Source: Clostridia bacterium (GTDB lineage: Bacteria; Bacillota; Clostridia; Christensenellales; Borkfalkiaceae). Taken from it: 22,697 nucleotides of DNA. Numbering within the stretch: the first letter of the stretch is position 1; the number at the start of each line of letters is the position of its first letter. Below the pieces are notes generated by a model. The model did no database searches. It worked only from the letters and a program-made list of their open reading frames with translations, and had not been told where the DNA came from. A program made the translations under genes and the position numbers. Location of the stretch: NCBI GenBank assembly GCA_017648525.1, contig JAGCIP010000218.1, positions 1 to 22,697 of the forward strand, written 5' to 3'. This document shows positions 7,448 through 15,194 of the stretch, piece after piece.

Positions 7448-7491
7448 AAAAGACGGACGGTTTACACCAAAGTCAACGGCAAATACTATTT

Positions 7492-8148
7492 TTGCACGGA
7501 TACCTTTCAAACGGCAAGAGTTTTAATAATCAGCGTGCCTTTTTGGAACGAGATTTTGAAGTTTTTGCACCCGACTTAAAGGGGTTTGGCGACAATCAAC
7601 GTATGGAATACCCCTATTCTTTGGACGACTATATAAAAGAAGTTAAAGAATATTGTTATAAAAACCGAATAGTTCGTCCGTTTGTGGTGGCGCACTCGTT
7701 CGGTGGGCGAATAGCCTTAAAAACAACGGCTCAAGACCAAAACTTTTGCGAAAAGTTGGTTTTAACGGGTTGCGCAGGGCTAAAACCTAGGGCGTCGCTT
7801 AAAAAAATTCTCAAAAAGACGACTTTTAACTTGTTAAAAAAGTTTACTCCGAGAGAAAAATTAGTTAAATTTTATTCACCCGACTATATAGGGCTTTCAC
7901 CCGTTATGAAAGAAAGTTTTAAGTTAATCGTTGGGGAATATTTGGACGAATATTTACAAAAGATAGCCGTTCCCACTCTTATAATAGCGGGGGAAAAAGA
8001 CGGGGAAACACCCCTTTACACGGCTAAACGGCTACACAAAGGGATAAAAGAGAGTAGCCTTTCCGTTTATGCGGATGCGGGGCATTTTTGTTTTATCGAT
8101 AAACCCTTAAAATTCAATCTGGAGGTGCGGGAGTTTTTTCTCTCGTGA
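7492..8148 (+). CDS. Alpha/beta hydrolase with uncertain start
   Basis: An alpha/beta-fold hydrolase with a full triad: nucleophile Ser in VAHSFGG (residue 69 from the TTG at 7492), Asp in GEKDGET, His in DAGHFCF. The HGYLSNG segment provides the oxyanion region. The substrate is unknown. The only conventional start is TTG 7492, but that removes most of strand ILFLHG, which is open in frame back to 7441. The best-fitting upstream start is ATA at 7444, six nt after AAGGTG and overlapping the rimI stop, giving 234 residues. I give the conventional boundary and flag the alternative. It is tightly spaced between rimI and murF. Confidence 0.8.
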   Translation: MHGYLSNGKSFNNQRAFLERDFEVFAPDLKGFGDNQRMEYPYSLDDYIKEVKEYCYKNRIVRPFVVAHSFGGRIALKTTAQDQNFCEKLVLTGCAGLKPRASLKKILKKTTFNLLKKFTPREKLVKFYSPDYIGLSPVMKESFKLIVGEYLDEYLQKIAVPTLIIAGEKDGETPLYTAKRLHKGIKESSLSVYADAGHFCFIDKPLKFNLEVREFFLS

Positions 8149-8154
8149 TAAAGT

Positions 8155-9852
8155 ATGTATCCTTTAAGCGTAGAAAATTTTTCACAACTATTTACGCCGT
8201 GGCAGATAGTCACTTACGCATCAGTCAGCGTTCTAAACGCCGTACTGCTTTTTCTTGCATCAATGAAATTTATTCTCGTTCTTCAACAATGCGGGTATAA
8301 AGGCAAAAGATATTTTAAGTGGCTTTCTAATAAAGATACGCCCTACCTTTCAAGGTTAATGCTTTTGTGTTTGCTAGCGTTTTTATTCTTTTGTGTTCTT
8401 AACACTTGCTTTTCACCCTTGATGGGCAGACTTTTTGAAACGGGCGGGAAAACCGCAGGCTCTTATATCGGTTTTGCGTCTTATATTCTTTTTGCCGTGC
8501 TTTATATCAACACCGAAAAGAGCGTAAACGCTAAAGTGCCGTTAAAGAAAACCAAGCGCATTGTAAGACTTTGCATAACCTATTGCTTGTTGCTTGCCGT
8601 TATTACTTTTGGCTTAATAGTGTTATTAACTTATCTTGCCTTTTTATTAAAGAACGAATTATTCGCACATCTTCGCTTTGCGCTCATTTGCGGTATGCCT
8701 ATGCTTTTGCCGTATATGTTGTTTTTGGCTTACGCCATTAACGAGCCGTTTGAAAGATTGATAAGAAAAAGATATTTGCGCATTGCTGTTAATAAATTAA
8801 AGGAAAGCAAGGTTATAAAGATAGGTATTACGGGCAGTTACGCAAAAACTAGCGTAAAGGAAATCTTAAAGACCATACTTTCGCAAAAGTACAGGGTTTT
8901 AGCGACCCCCGCAAGTTACAACACACCGCTTGGGATTGCGCTTGCCGTTAAAAATTTGGATAGCACCCACGATATTTTCATTGCGGAAATGGGGGCGAGA
9001 AGTCAAGGCGATATAAAAGAACTTGCGCAAATGGTTAAGCCTGAATACGGTGTTCTTACGGGTGTGAACAATCAGCATTTGGAAACTTTCGGCTCGATAG
9101 AAATAACCAAAGACACCAAGTTTGAACTGTTTGAAAACTTGTCGGCTAACGGCGTTGGTTTCTTTTCTGCCGACAACGTGGGCGCACGTGAACTTATGCA
9201 AAGGTTTGGCGGTGAAAAATATTTGGCGGGTATTGATGGAGAAGATAATTTGGTTACTGCAAGCGATATTGTAACCGACACTCGTGGTACGACCTTTGCC
9301 CTTAACTTTTCAAACGGAAAGAGCGTTAAGTGTAACACGGTTTTACTTGGAAAGCATAGTATAAGTAATATCTGCCTAGCGTCTGCAGTTGCGTTCAAGA
9401 TAGGGTTAACGCCCAAAGAAATCGCAACGGGCATCAATAGACTTCAATCGGTTGGGCATAGACTGGAACTTATGCCTAACAATAAAAATATAGTAATAAT
9501 AGACGATAGTTACAATTCTAACGTAGACGGAATAAACGCCGCTATGGAAGTTTTGGATACTTTCAAGGGCAGAAAGATAGTTTTAACACCGGGGCTTGTG
9601 GAACTTGGCAAGATGGAAAACATGGCGAACTTTGAGTTTGGCAGAACGCTTGCAAGTCACGCCGACCTTGTTATAGTTATCGGCAGGCACAACGCCGAAA
9701 TGTTAATAAAAGGGCTTTTAGACGGCGGTATGCCAAGAGATAATATCAAGTTTGCTAAAAGTCTAAACAGGGGCAATGCGCTATTAAACGAAATTATGAT
9801 GGAGGGCGACGTCGTTCTCTTTGAAAACGACTTGCCAGATAACTACAACTAA
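8155..9852 (+). CDS. murF: Membrane-anchored MurF-like UDP-MurNAc-tripeptide:D-Ala-D-Ala ligase
   Basis: A 565-residue protein. Residues 1-200 carry about five transmembrane helices (roughly 18-43, 66-90, 102-119, 136-164, 172-195), absent from classical cytosolic MurF of about 450 residues. Residues 220-565 are a Mur ligase: P-loop GITGSYAKT, EMGARSQGDI, NQHLETFGS, the candidate carbamylated Lys in TKFEL, and IDDSYNSN. MurF adds D-Ala-D-Ala to the UDP-MurNAc tripeptide. The P-loop has Ala where GKT is expected. The N-terminal MurF substrate domain appears replaced by the membrane region, so the acceptor could differ. The adjacent ddl gene supports the D-Ala-D-Ala role. There is no strong SD at 8155; it probably relies on coupling to the hydrolase 6 nt upstream. 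Confidence 0.85.
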   Translation: MYPLSVENFSQLFTPWQIVTYASVSVLNAVLLFLASMKFILVLQQCGYKGKRYFKWLSNKDTPYLSRLMLLCLLAFLFFCVLNTCFSPLMGRLFETGGKTAGSYIGFASYILFAVLYINTEKSVNAKVPLKKTKRIVRLCITYCLLLAVITFGLIVLLTYLAFLLKNELFAHLRFALICGMPMLLPYMLFLAYAINEPFERLIRKRYLRIAVNKLKESKVIKIGITGSYAKTSVKEILKTILSQKYRVLATPASYNTPLGIALAVKNLDSTHDIFIAEMGARSQGDIKELAQMVKPEYGVLTGVNNQHLETFGSIEITKDTKFELFENLSANGVGFFSADNVGARELMQRFGGEKYLAGIDGEDNLVTASDIVTDTRGTTFALNFSNGKSVKCNTVLLGKHSISNICLASAVAFKIGLTPKEIATGINRLQSVGHRLELMPNNKNIVIIDDSYNSNVDGINAAMEVLDTFKGRKIVLTPGLVELGKMENMANFEFGRTLASHADLVIVIGRHNAEMLIKGLLDGGMPRDNIKFAKSLNRGNALLNEIMMEGDVVLFENDLPDNYN

Positions 9853-9895
9853 CGGCTAGTTGCTACGACTTATTGATTATTAACGATAAAAAATA

Positions 9896-9935
9896 AAAAC
9901 ACCAAAGCGAAAAAATTTTGCGGAGGTGTTTTTTT
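9896..9935 (+). terminator. Terminator-like hairpin overlapping the ddl ribosome binding site
   Basis: AAAACACC (9896-9903) pairs with GGTGTTTT (9925-9932), with an inner GCGAAA/TTTTGC helix, and is followed by a T run. The 3' arm contains GGAGGTG, the ddl SD. It could end the murF transcript, and if read through it would hide the SD. Confidence 0.6.
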
Positions 9936-9938
9936 GTT

Positions 9939-11045
9939 ATGAAAACGGTTTTGGTATTTTTCGGTGGGCAAAGCGTAGAGCACGACGTTTCTATTATTAC
10001 GGGGGTAATGACCTTAAACTCGATTGATAAAACCAAATATTCAGCGCTCCCGGTTTATATAAACCAAAAGGGCGAGTGGCTTTTTGGAAAAAATCTTTAC
10101 GATATAGACGAATATAAAAAATTAAAACAGGAAAAATTAAGTAGAGTGCTCTTAAGGGGCGGTAGCAATATTTTATATGAAATTAAGGGGAAACGGCTAA
10201 AAAAAATTGCCGAAGTTTCGCTTGCTATTAACTGCATGCACGGCGAACGAGGGGAAGACGGCTCGCTTTCGGGCTTACTGAACATGTGCAAAATTCCGAT
10301 TGCGTCGCCCGATATTTTATCTTCGAGCGTGGCTATGGATAAAGCCTTTACTAAAAAAATAGCAAGTGCGTTAAAAATAAAAACCTTACCGTGCATAACG
10401 ATTACCGAAAAAGACGGAGTTGACGGCTTGATAGAAAAAACCAAAGAGTTAGAATTTCCGTTAATAGTAAAGCCGAACAGGTTGGGCTCTAGCATAGGAA
10501 TAAATAGTGCAAAGGACCAACTCGAACTTGAAAGTGCGGTAAATTACGCCTTGCGGTTTGGCGACATCGCCGTTATAGAGCCGTGCTTAGAAGATTTTAT
10601 CGAGATAAATTGTTCGGCTTATTTGCGGGCGGACGGTAGCGTTAGGGTTTCCGAGTGCGAACGCCCCGTCGGGAGAAACAAAGTGTTGTCCTTTGACGAT
10701 AAATACCGTTTTGGAAAGCGGGTTTTTCCCGCCGATATAGATAAAAAGACGGCTCGCACCATTAAAAATTACACCGAAAAACTGTATCGTGAATTACGGT
10801 GCAAGGGCGTTATTAGAATAGATTATTTTTTACATAACGGCAAGGTATATCTAAACGAGATAAACACCGTGCCGGGCTCGCTTGCTTACTATCTATTTTG
10901 CGACACGCTTAAAGAGTTTGGCGTAATGCTTAACGAACTACTTGAAGTTGCGTTAAAAGACGGAGCAACGCTTTCGTCCTTACAAACGGAGTTTTCTACG
11001 GGAATTCTTTCCTTTACTGGTGGTAAGAGTGCAAAACGCTTGTAA
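9939..11045 (+). CDS. ddl: D-alanine--D-alanine ligase
   Basis: A 368-residue ATP-grasp enzyme that joins two D-Ala for peptidoglycan precursor synthesis. GGQSVEHDVSI near residue 9, HGERGEDGSLSG, VKPNRLGSSIGI, RIDYF and LNEINTVPG (magnesium ligands) are all in family order, and the length is normal. The start at 9939 has GGAGGTG upstream; the in-frame TTG at 9918 would add seven residues unlike the family and lies before the SD. It follows murF, whose substrate it makes. The SD lies inside a terminator-like hairpin. Confidence 0.95.
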   Translation: MKTVLVFFGGQSVEHDVSIITGVMTLNSIDKTKYSALPVYINQKGEWLFGKNLYDIDEYKKLKQEKLSRVLLRGGSNILYEIKGKRLKKIAEVSLAINCMHGERGEDGSLSGLLNMCKIPIASPDILSSSVAMDKAFTKKIASALKIKTLPCITITEKDGVDGLIEKTKELEFPLIVKPNRLGSSIGINSAKDQLELESAVNYALRFGDIAVIEPCLEDFIEINCSAYLRADGSVRVSECERPVGRNKVLSFDDKYRFGKRVFPADIDKKTARTIKNYTEKLYRELRCKGVIRIDYFLHNGKVYLNEINTVPGSLAYYLFCDTLKEFGVMLNELLEVALKDGATLSSLQTEFSTGILSFTGGKSAKRL

Positions 11046-11068
11046 AAAAACCGCCGATATGTTAAAAT
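11040..11068 (+). promoter_or_regulatory. Candidate icd promoter
   Basis: TTGTAA (11040-11045), 17-nt spacer, TAAAAT (11063-11068), overlapping the ddl stop codon. It is about 28 nt before the icd ATG, with an AAAGGAG SD between. Confidence 0.45.
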
Positions 11069-11095
11069 ACAAATGAAAAATCAAAGGAGAAACTT

Positions 11096-12295
11096 ATGGG
11101 CAAAATTAAGATGGTAACCCCGCTAGTCGAGATGGACGGGGACGAAATGACCCGTGTTTTATGGGGTTGGATTAAAGATATACTAATAAAGCCGTTTGTG
11201 GACTTAAAAACCGAGTATTACGACTTGGGGCTTAAATACCGTGACCAAACGGACGATAAAGTTACGGTAGACAGCGCAAACGCCACCTTAAAATACGGCG
11301 TTGCCGTAAAGTGCGCAACCATTACGCCAAACGCACAAAGAGTGCAAGAATACAACCTTAAAAGTATGTACAAAAGCCCTAACGGCACGATAAGGGCAAT
11401 CCTTGACGGAACGGTTTTCCGTGCACCGATTTTGGTGGACGGCATAACCCCTTATATTCCCACTTGGAAAAAGCCGATAGTAATCGCCCGCCACGCTTAT
11501 GGTGACGTGTATAAGTCGGTAGACGGGCTTGCTGGTAGCGGAAAGGCAGAACTTGTTTTTACCGATAGGGACGGGAATAAAGTTACTAAAGCCGTGCACG
11601 ACTTTAAGGGTGACGGCGTAGTTTTGGCTATGCACAACACCGATAAATCCATAGAGAGTTTTGCACGAGCTTGCTTTAATTATGCGCTTGATATGAAACT
11701 TCCATTGTGGTTTTCAACCAAGGACACCATAAGCAAGGTTTACGACGGTCAGTTTAAGGAAATTTTCGCTAAAATTTACGAAAACGAATACAAAGAAAAG
11801 TTTGAAAAGGCTGGCATAGAATATATGTACACGCTCATTGACGACGTGGTTGCGAGAATAGTTCGTAGCGAGGGCGGAATAGTTTGGGCGTGCAAGAATT
11901 ACGACGGCGACGTTATGAGCGATATGGTTGCAACCGCATACGGCTCGCTTGCCATGATGACTAGTGTTCTCGTTTCGCCCGACGGTATTTACGAATACGA
12001 AGCGGCGCACGGAACGGTAACCCGCCATTATTACAAGTATATCAAGGGCGAAGAAACTTCTACCAACCCTGTTGCAACGATATTTGCGTGGAGCGGTGCT
12101 CTCCGCAAGCGTGGTGAATTAGATAACTTGCCCGAACTTATGAATTTTGCAGACCGCCTAGAAAAAGCGACTATAGAAACGATTGAAAGTGGCGAAATGA
12201 CGGGCGACCTTGTAGGGCTATTCAAAAAGGACGGTGTTAAACCCGTTAAACTTTCTTCTAAAGAATTTTTAACTGCTATCGCTAAAAGAATTTAG
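11096..12295 (+). CDS. icd: NADP-dependent isocitrate dehydrogenase, eukaryotic-like type
   Basis: A 399-residue enzyme that converts isocitrate to 2-oxoglutarate and CO2 with NADP. The sequence is of the homodimeric type shared with mitochondria and cytosol of eukaryotes, not the E. coli type: VEMDGDEMTRVLW near the N-terminus, KSPNGTIRAILDGTVFRAPI in the substrate site, and HGTVTRHYYKYIKGEETSTN, where Arg-His favour the NADP 2'-phosphate. SD AAAGGAG lies 8 nt before the ATG. It likely supplies 2-oxoglutarate for glutamate. No other citric acid cycle gene is in the window. A small lipoprotein gene follows 36 nt downstream. Confidence 0.96.
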   Translation: MGKIKMVTPLVEMDGDEMTRVLWGWIKDILIKPFVDLKTEYYDLGLKYRDQTDDKVTVDSANATLKYGVAVKCATITPNAQRVQEYNLKSMYKSPNGTIRAILDGTVFRAPILVDGITPYIPTWKKPIVIARHAYGDVYKSVDGLAGSGKAELVFTDRDGNKVTKAVHDFKGDGVVLAMHNTDKSIESFARACFNYALDMKLPLWFSTKDTISKVYDGQFKEIFAKIYENEYKEKFEKAGIEYMYTLIDDVVARIVRSEGGIVWACKNYDGDVMSDMVATAYGSLAMMTSVLVSPDGIYEYEAAHGTVTRHYYKYIKGEETSTNPVATIFAWSGALRKRGELDNLPELMNFADRLEKATIETIESGEMTGDLVGLFKKDGVKPVKLSSKEFLTAIAKRI

Positions 12296-12331
12296 GTTTT
12301 AATTCGCTTAAATAAAACCAAGGGGAAAATT

Positions 12332-12466
12332 ATGAAAAAATTATTAAAAATTATATGCTTAATTTTATGCGCTTGTCTTTTGGCAACGGCAGTCGGTTGT
12401 AAAGACCAACCAGATGACGACGATGAATGGACGGATTTTTTCAAAGTTGAAAGAGAGATAGTGTAA
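12332..12466 (+). CDS. 44-residue putative lipoprotein
   Basis: An ATG with AGGGGA upstream opens a 44-residue frame starting MKKLLKIICLILCACLL, a clear signal peptide with a basic N-terminus and hydrophobic core. It runs into TAVGC, a lipobox with the Cys at residue 23. The mature part would be only 22 residues (KDQPDDDDEWTDFFKVEREIV after the Cys), strongly acidic. It follows icd by 36 nt with no terminator between, and a terminator comes directly after it, so it is probably the last gene of the icd transcript. No known function. It may be a truncated relic or a small secreted anchor. Confidence 0.6.
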   Translation: MKKLLKIICLILCACLLATAVGCKDQPDDDDEWTDFFKVEREIV

Positions 12467-12477
12467 AGGCAAACTAA

Positions 12478-12504
12478 AAGCCCGCAACCGAAAGTTGCGG
12501 GCTT
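12478..12504. terminator. Bidirectional intrinsic terminator
   Basis: A perfect 11-bp stem AAGCCCGCAAC/GTTGCGGGCTT with a CGAAA loop. The T-rich flank is better on the minus strand, where it ends mntP; on the plus strand it follows the small lipoprotein gene. Confidence 0.88.
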
Positions 12505-12525
12505 AAATTTTATTTAAGTTTAATA

Positions 12526-13101
12526 TTATAGTAACGCTTCTACCAAGTATTTGGTTGCAAGAATTAGCAAAATTGCAACGCCCACCCACTCTGCGTAAGA
12601 GCCGAAAAGTTTGCCCAAAGTTTTGCCAAAGAAAAGAGCAAGCGAAACGAGAACAAAGGTTACGCCCGCAATTACCGCAACGGCGATAAACACCGAAAAG
12701 TTAAGGTTAAGCAAGGTTACGCCAACAGCAAGCGCATCTATACTCGTTGCAACCGCTTGAATTAAGACTAAGGAAAGTGCAAAATACTTAACCTTACAAG
12801 TTTGGTCGGGCTTTTCACAATCGTTTTCTTTTAGTATATCAATAACTATTTTTACAGCAAGGAAAAGGAATATACCTGCCGTAATAAATTTCATTATAGA
12901 AGAAAGATAGTCCTTAAATAAAAACCCTATAAAGTAGCCGATAAGTGGCATAACCCCTTGAAAGAGCGCAAAAAATGCGGGCATTGCCAACTCTTTTTTG
13001 GGGGTGAGTTGGTCTTTATAAGTGGTGCAGTTTGCAATTGTTAGGGCGCACGCATCGATAGAAAGAGCCACGCCGATAAGTATGACGTCAAATATATTCA
13101 T
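12526..13101 (-). CDS. mntP: MntP-type manganese efflux pump
   Basis: A 191-residue membrane protein with six hydrophobic helices in two three-helix repeats, the MntP/YebN layout. Each repeat holds an Asp-bearing motif: SIDACALTIANC in helix 1 and ATSIDALAVGV in helix 4, the expected metal-path residues. Family members export Mn(II) across the cytoplasmic membrane. Expression from a consensus SigA promoter (13119-13147) puts the start about 12 nt from the ATG, leaving no room for the Mn-sensing yybP-ykoY riboswitch that precedes some mntP genes. The loop around KENDCEKPDQTCK contains two Cys; its meaning is unknown. Confidence 0.92.
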   Translation of the reverse strand: MNIFDVILIGVALSIDACALTIANCTTYKDQLTPKKELAMPAFFALFQGVMPLIGYFIGFLFKDYLSSIMKFITAGIFLFLAVKIVIDILKENDCEKPDQTCKVKYFALSLVLIQAVATSIDALAVGVTLLNLNFSVFIAVAVIAGVTFVLVSLALFFGKTLGKLFGSYAEWVGVAILLILATKYLVEALL

Positions 13102-13118
13102 AAAAAATCCTTTTGGTA

Positions 13119-13147
13119 ATTATATAAAAAAATATTGATTTTGTCAA
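13119..13147 (-). promoter_or_regulatory. Consensus SigA promoter of mntP
   Basis: On the minus strand: TTGACA (13147-13142), 17-nt spacer, TATAAT (13124-13119). Both hexamers match the consensus exactly. AAAGGA follows as the SD. Confidence 0.92.
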
Positions 13148-13164
13148 TCGTAATGTGTTAGAAT
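13135..13164 (+). promoter_or_regulatory. ung-apgM promoter, divergent and overlapping mntP
   Basis: TTGATT (13135-13140), 18-nt spacer, extended -10 TGT-TAGAAT (13156-13164). The elements overlap the mntP -35 on the other strand, so the two promoters probably exclude each other. Confidence 0.6.
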
Positions 13165-13213
13165 AATAACGAAAAGAGTTTAACTATATTATACGATAAA
13201 CGGTGGGGAGAAT

Positions 13214-13882
13214 ATGATAAAGATAACCCAAGAGTGGGACGAGATATTAAAGGAAGAATTTAATAGCCCAAGTTATTTAGAACTTCGCAATTTTTTAAAG
13301 AGCGAATATTCTAATTACACCGTTTACCCGCCTATGTACGATATTTTTAACAGTATGAAACACACGGCGTTTAAGGACGTTAAAGTTGTGTTGTTAGGGC
13401 AAGACCCTTATCACAACCAAGGTCAGGCAATGGGGCTTTCCTTTTCCGTGCCGAGTGGCGTTCAAATTCCGCCGTCGCTCGTTAATATGTATAAAGAACT
13501 TTATGCAGAAACGGGTATAGTCCCAAAAACGAGCGGAGATTTAACCGGCTGGGCAAAACAAGGCGTGTTACTGCTTAACACCGTTTTAACGGTTAGGGAG
13601 CATCAAGCCAACTCGCATAAAGGCAAGGGCTGGGAACAGTTTACCGACGGCATAATAAAAAAGATTTCGTCATTAAAAGAAAACGTTGTATTTTTGCTTT
13701 GGGGCGGTAATGCAAGGAGTAAAAAACCGCTTATCGACCAAACTAAACACTTAATTTTAGAGTGTGCGCACCCAAGTCCGCTATCGGCGTATAACGGCTT
13801 TTTCGGGTGTGGGCATTTTGTAAAAACTAATCAATATTTAGAAAAATTCGGCATTTTGCCGATTGACTGGAGCGCATTATGA
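13214..13882 (+). CDS. ung: Uracil-DNA glycosylase, family 1
   Basis: A 222-residue family-1 UDG that removes uracil from DNA in base excision repair. GQDPYHNQGQAMGLSFSVP near residues 62-80 contains the catalytic Asp, and HPSPLSAYNGFFGCGHF near the C-terminus is the His-bearing minor-groove loop. LLLNTVLTVREHQANSHKGKGW is the central conserved block. GGTGGGGAG precedes the ATG. The stop overlaps the apgM start by 4 nt (ATGA), implying coupled translation. Confidence 0.97.
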   Translation: MIKITQEWDEILKEEFNSPSYLELRNFLKSEYSNYTVYPPMYDIFNSMKHTAFKDVKVVLLGQDPYHNQGQAMGLSFSVPSGVQIPPSLVNMYKELYAETGIVPKTSGDLTGWAKQGVLLLNTVLTVREHQANSHKGKGWEQFTDGIIKKISSLKENVVFLLWGGNARSKKPLIDQTKHLILECAHPSPLSAYNGFFGCGHFVKTNQYLEKFGILPIDWSAL

Positions 13883-15087
13883 AATACGTGGTAATTTTAG
13901 GCGACGGTATGGCGGATTATCGCCAACCTTTTCTAAACGGAAAAACTCCTTTGATGCTTGCTAATAAGCCGTTCATAGACAGGCTTGCTAAGTCGGGCGA
14001 AGTAGGGCTTTGTAAAACCGTGCCGTGCGGTATGAAACCGGGTAGCGACGTGGCTAATTTGTCGGTTTTAGGCTACAATCCAAAGGAGTGTTATAGCGGA
14101 CGTTCGCCGTTAGAGGCGGCAAGTATCGGTATTGATATTAAGGATACCGATATTACTGCACGTGCAAATTTAGTAACCGTTTCAAACGAGCCCGATTATC
14201 GAGATAAAACTATGATTGATTATAGCGCTGGGGAAATTTCTACGGCAGAAGCCAAAGAACTCATAGAATTTTTGGCGAAAAAGTTAAACGACCAAAAATA
14301 CACTCTATATTCGGGCATAAGTTATAGGCATTGTTTGGTTATAGATAACGGCGTTATTGCGGGCGATTTAACCCCACCCCACGACATTACGGGAAAGCCT
14401 GTTAAAGAATATTTGCCAAAGAGCGAACAAGGACTTAACTATCTTGAACTAATGAAAAAGTCGCACGAATTACTAAAAGACCACCCCGTGAACTTAAAGA
14501 GAATAGCAGACGGCAAACGCCCTGCAAACTCGCTTTGGTTTTGGGGGGAAGGTACTAAACCGTGCTTGCAATCGTTTAAGGAAAAGTTTAACCTTAACGG
14601 TGGTATAATTTCTGCGGTTGACCTGCTTAAGGGCATAGGAATTCTCGCCGATATGAAAGTTATAGAAGTTGAGGGCGCAACGGGTAATTACGATACTAAT
14701 TTTTCTGGCAAAGCAAAGGCTTGCTTAAACGCATTAAAGGACGGACTTGACCTTGTTTATTTGCATATGGAAGCGCCCGACGAGTGCGGACACCACGGCG
14801 ATACCGAGCATAAGATTTATTCTATTGAACAAATAGACAAAGTTGTGGAATATATAGCGCAAGGCTTAAAGGATGCCGGCGAAGAATTCCGCATGTTGAT
14901 TACCCCCGACCATCCAACCCCTTTGTCTATAATGACGCATTGTTCTGACCCCGTTCCCTATATACTTTGCGGTAGCGGAATTAAGGCGGGCGGAATTGCT
15001 AACTCTTACGACGAAGAACAAGCCGAAAAAACGGGCGTTTTCGTTGAAGAAGGGCATACCCTTATGCAAAAACTAATAAGCAAATAA
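13879..15087 (+). CDS. apgM: Cofactor-independent phosphoglycerate mutase, ApgM type
   Basis: A 402-residue alkaline-phosphatase-superfamily enzyme of the archaeal-type phosphoglycerate mutase family. Metal ligands are seen in LGDGMADY at the N-terminus; GSDVANLSVLGY near residues 55-66 holds the nucleophilic Ser (about residue 56); HMEAPDECGHHGD and TPDHPTP are the second metal-binding regions. Bacterial members interconvert 3- and 2-phosphoglycerate, and some have been proposed to be homoserine kinases next to threonine genes; no such neighbours are here, so the mutase reading is preferred. The gene is coupled to ung by an ATGA overlap and ends in a strong terminator. Confidence 0.93.
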   Translation: MKYVVILGDGMADYRQPFLNGKTPLMLANKPFIDRLAKSGEVGLCKTVPCGMKPGSDVANLSVLGYNPKECYSGRSPLEAASIGIDIKDTDITARANLVTVSNEPDYRDKTMIDYSAGEISTAEAKELIEFLAKKLNDQKYTLYSGISYRHCLVIDNGVIAGDLTPPHDITGKPVKEYLPKSEQGLNYLELMKKSHELLKDHPVNLKRIADGKRPANSLWFWGEGTKPCLQSFKEKFNLNGGIISAVDLLKGIGILADMKVIEVEGATGNYDTNFSGKAKACLNALKDGLDLVYLHMEAPDECGHHGDTEHKIYSIEQIDKVVEYIAQGLKDAGEEFRMLITPDHPTPLSIMTHCSDPVPYILCGSGIKAGGIANSYDEEQAEKTGVFVEEGHTLMQKLISK

Positions 15088-15092
15088 AAAAC

Positions 15093-15137
15093 GACAAAAT
15101 TTACCGTTCGGTTTTAGCCGAGCGGTTATTTTTTTGT
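15093..15137 (+). terminator. Intrinsic terminator after apgM
   Basis: ACCGTTCGG (15103-15111) pairs with CCGAGCGGT (15118-15126), one G-U, followed by TATTTTTTT. The stem can be lengthened by GACAAAA and TTTTGTC at the outer ends. Confidence 0.87.
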
Positions 15138-15165
15138 CATAACCAAAGAAAAAAGTTCATAAAAT
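15136..15165 (+). promoter_or_regulatory. SigE-like (mother-cell sporulation) promoter
   Basis: GTCATAAC (15136-15143), 14-nt spacer and CATAAAAT (15158-15165) closely follow the SigE consensus of Bacillus (GTCATATT, about 14, CATACAAT). It lies 30 nt before the SpoIVFA-like gene, and the spoIVF operon of Bacillus subtilis is SigE-dependent. No SigA promoter is seen in the gap. Confidence 0.5.
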
Positions 15166-15194
15166 TAAACGAAAACAGAAAAAGGAGAAATTTT

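Noticed and set aside
7460..7493. Reading VYTKVNGKYYF in the frame of rimI suggested a frameshift in the hydrolase
   Set aside because: That frame also lacks a start codon and begins at the rimI stop; the hydrolase frame gives ILFLHG, the canonical strand, without any indel.
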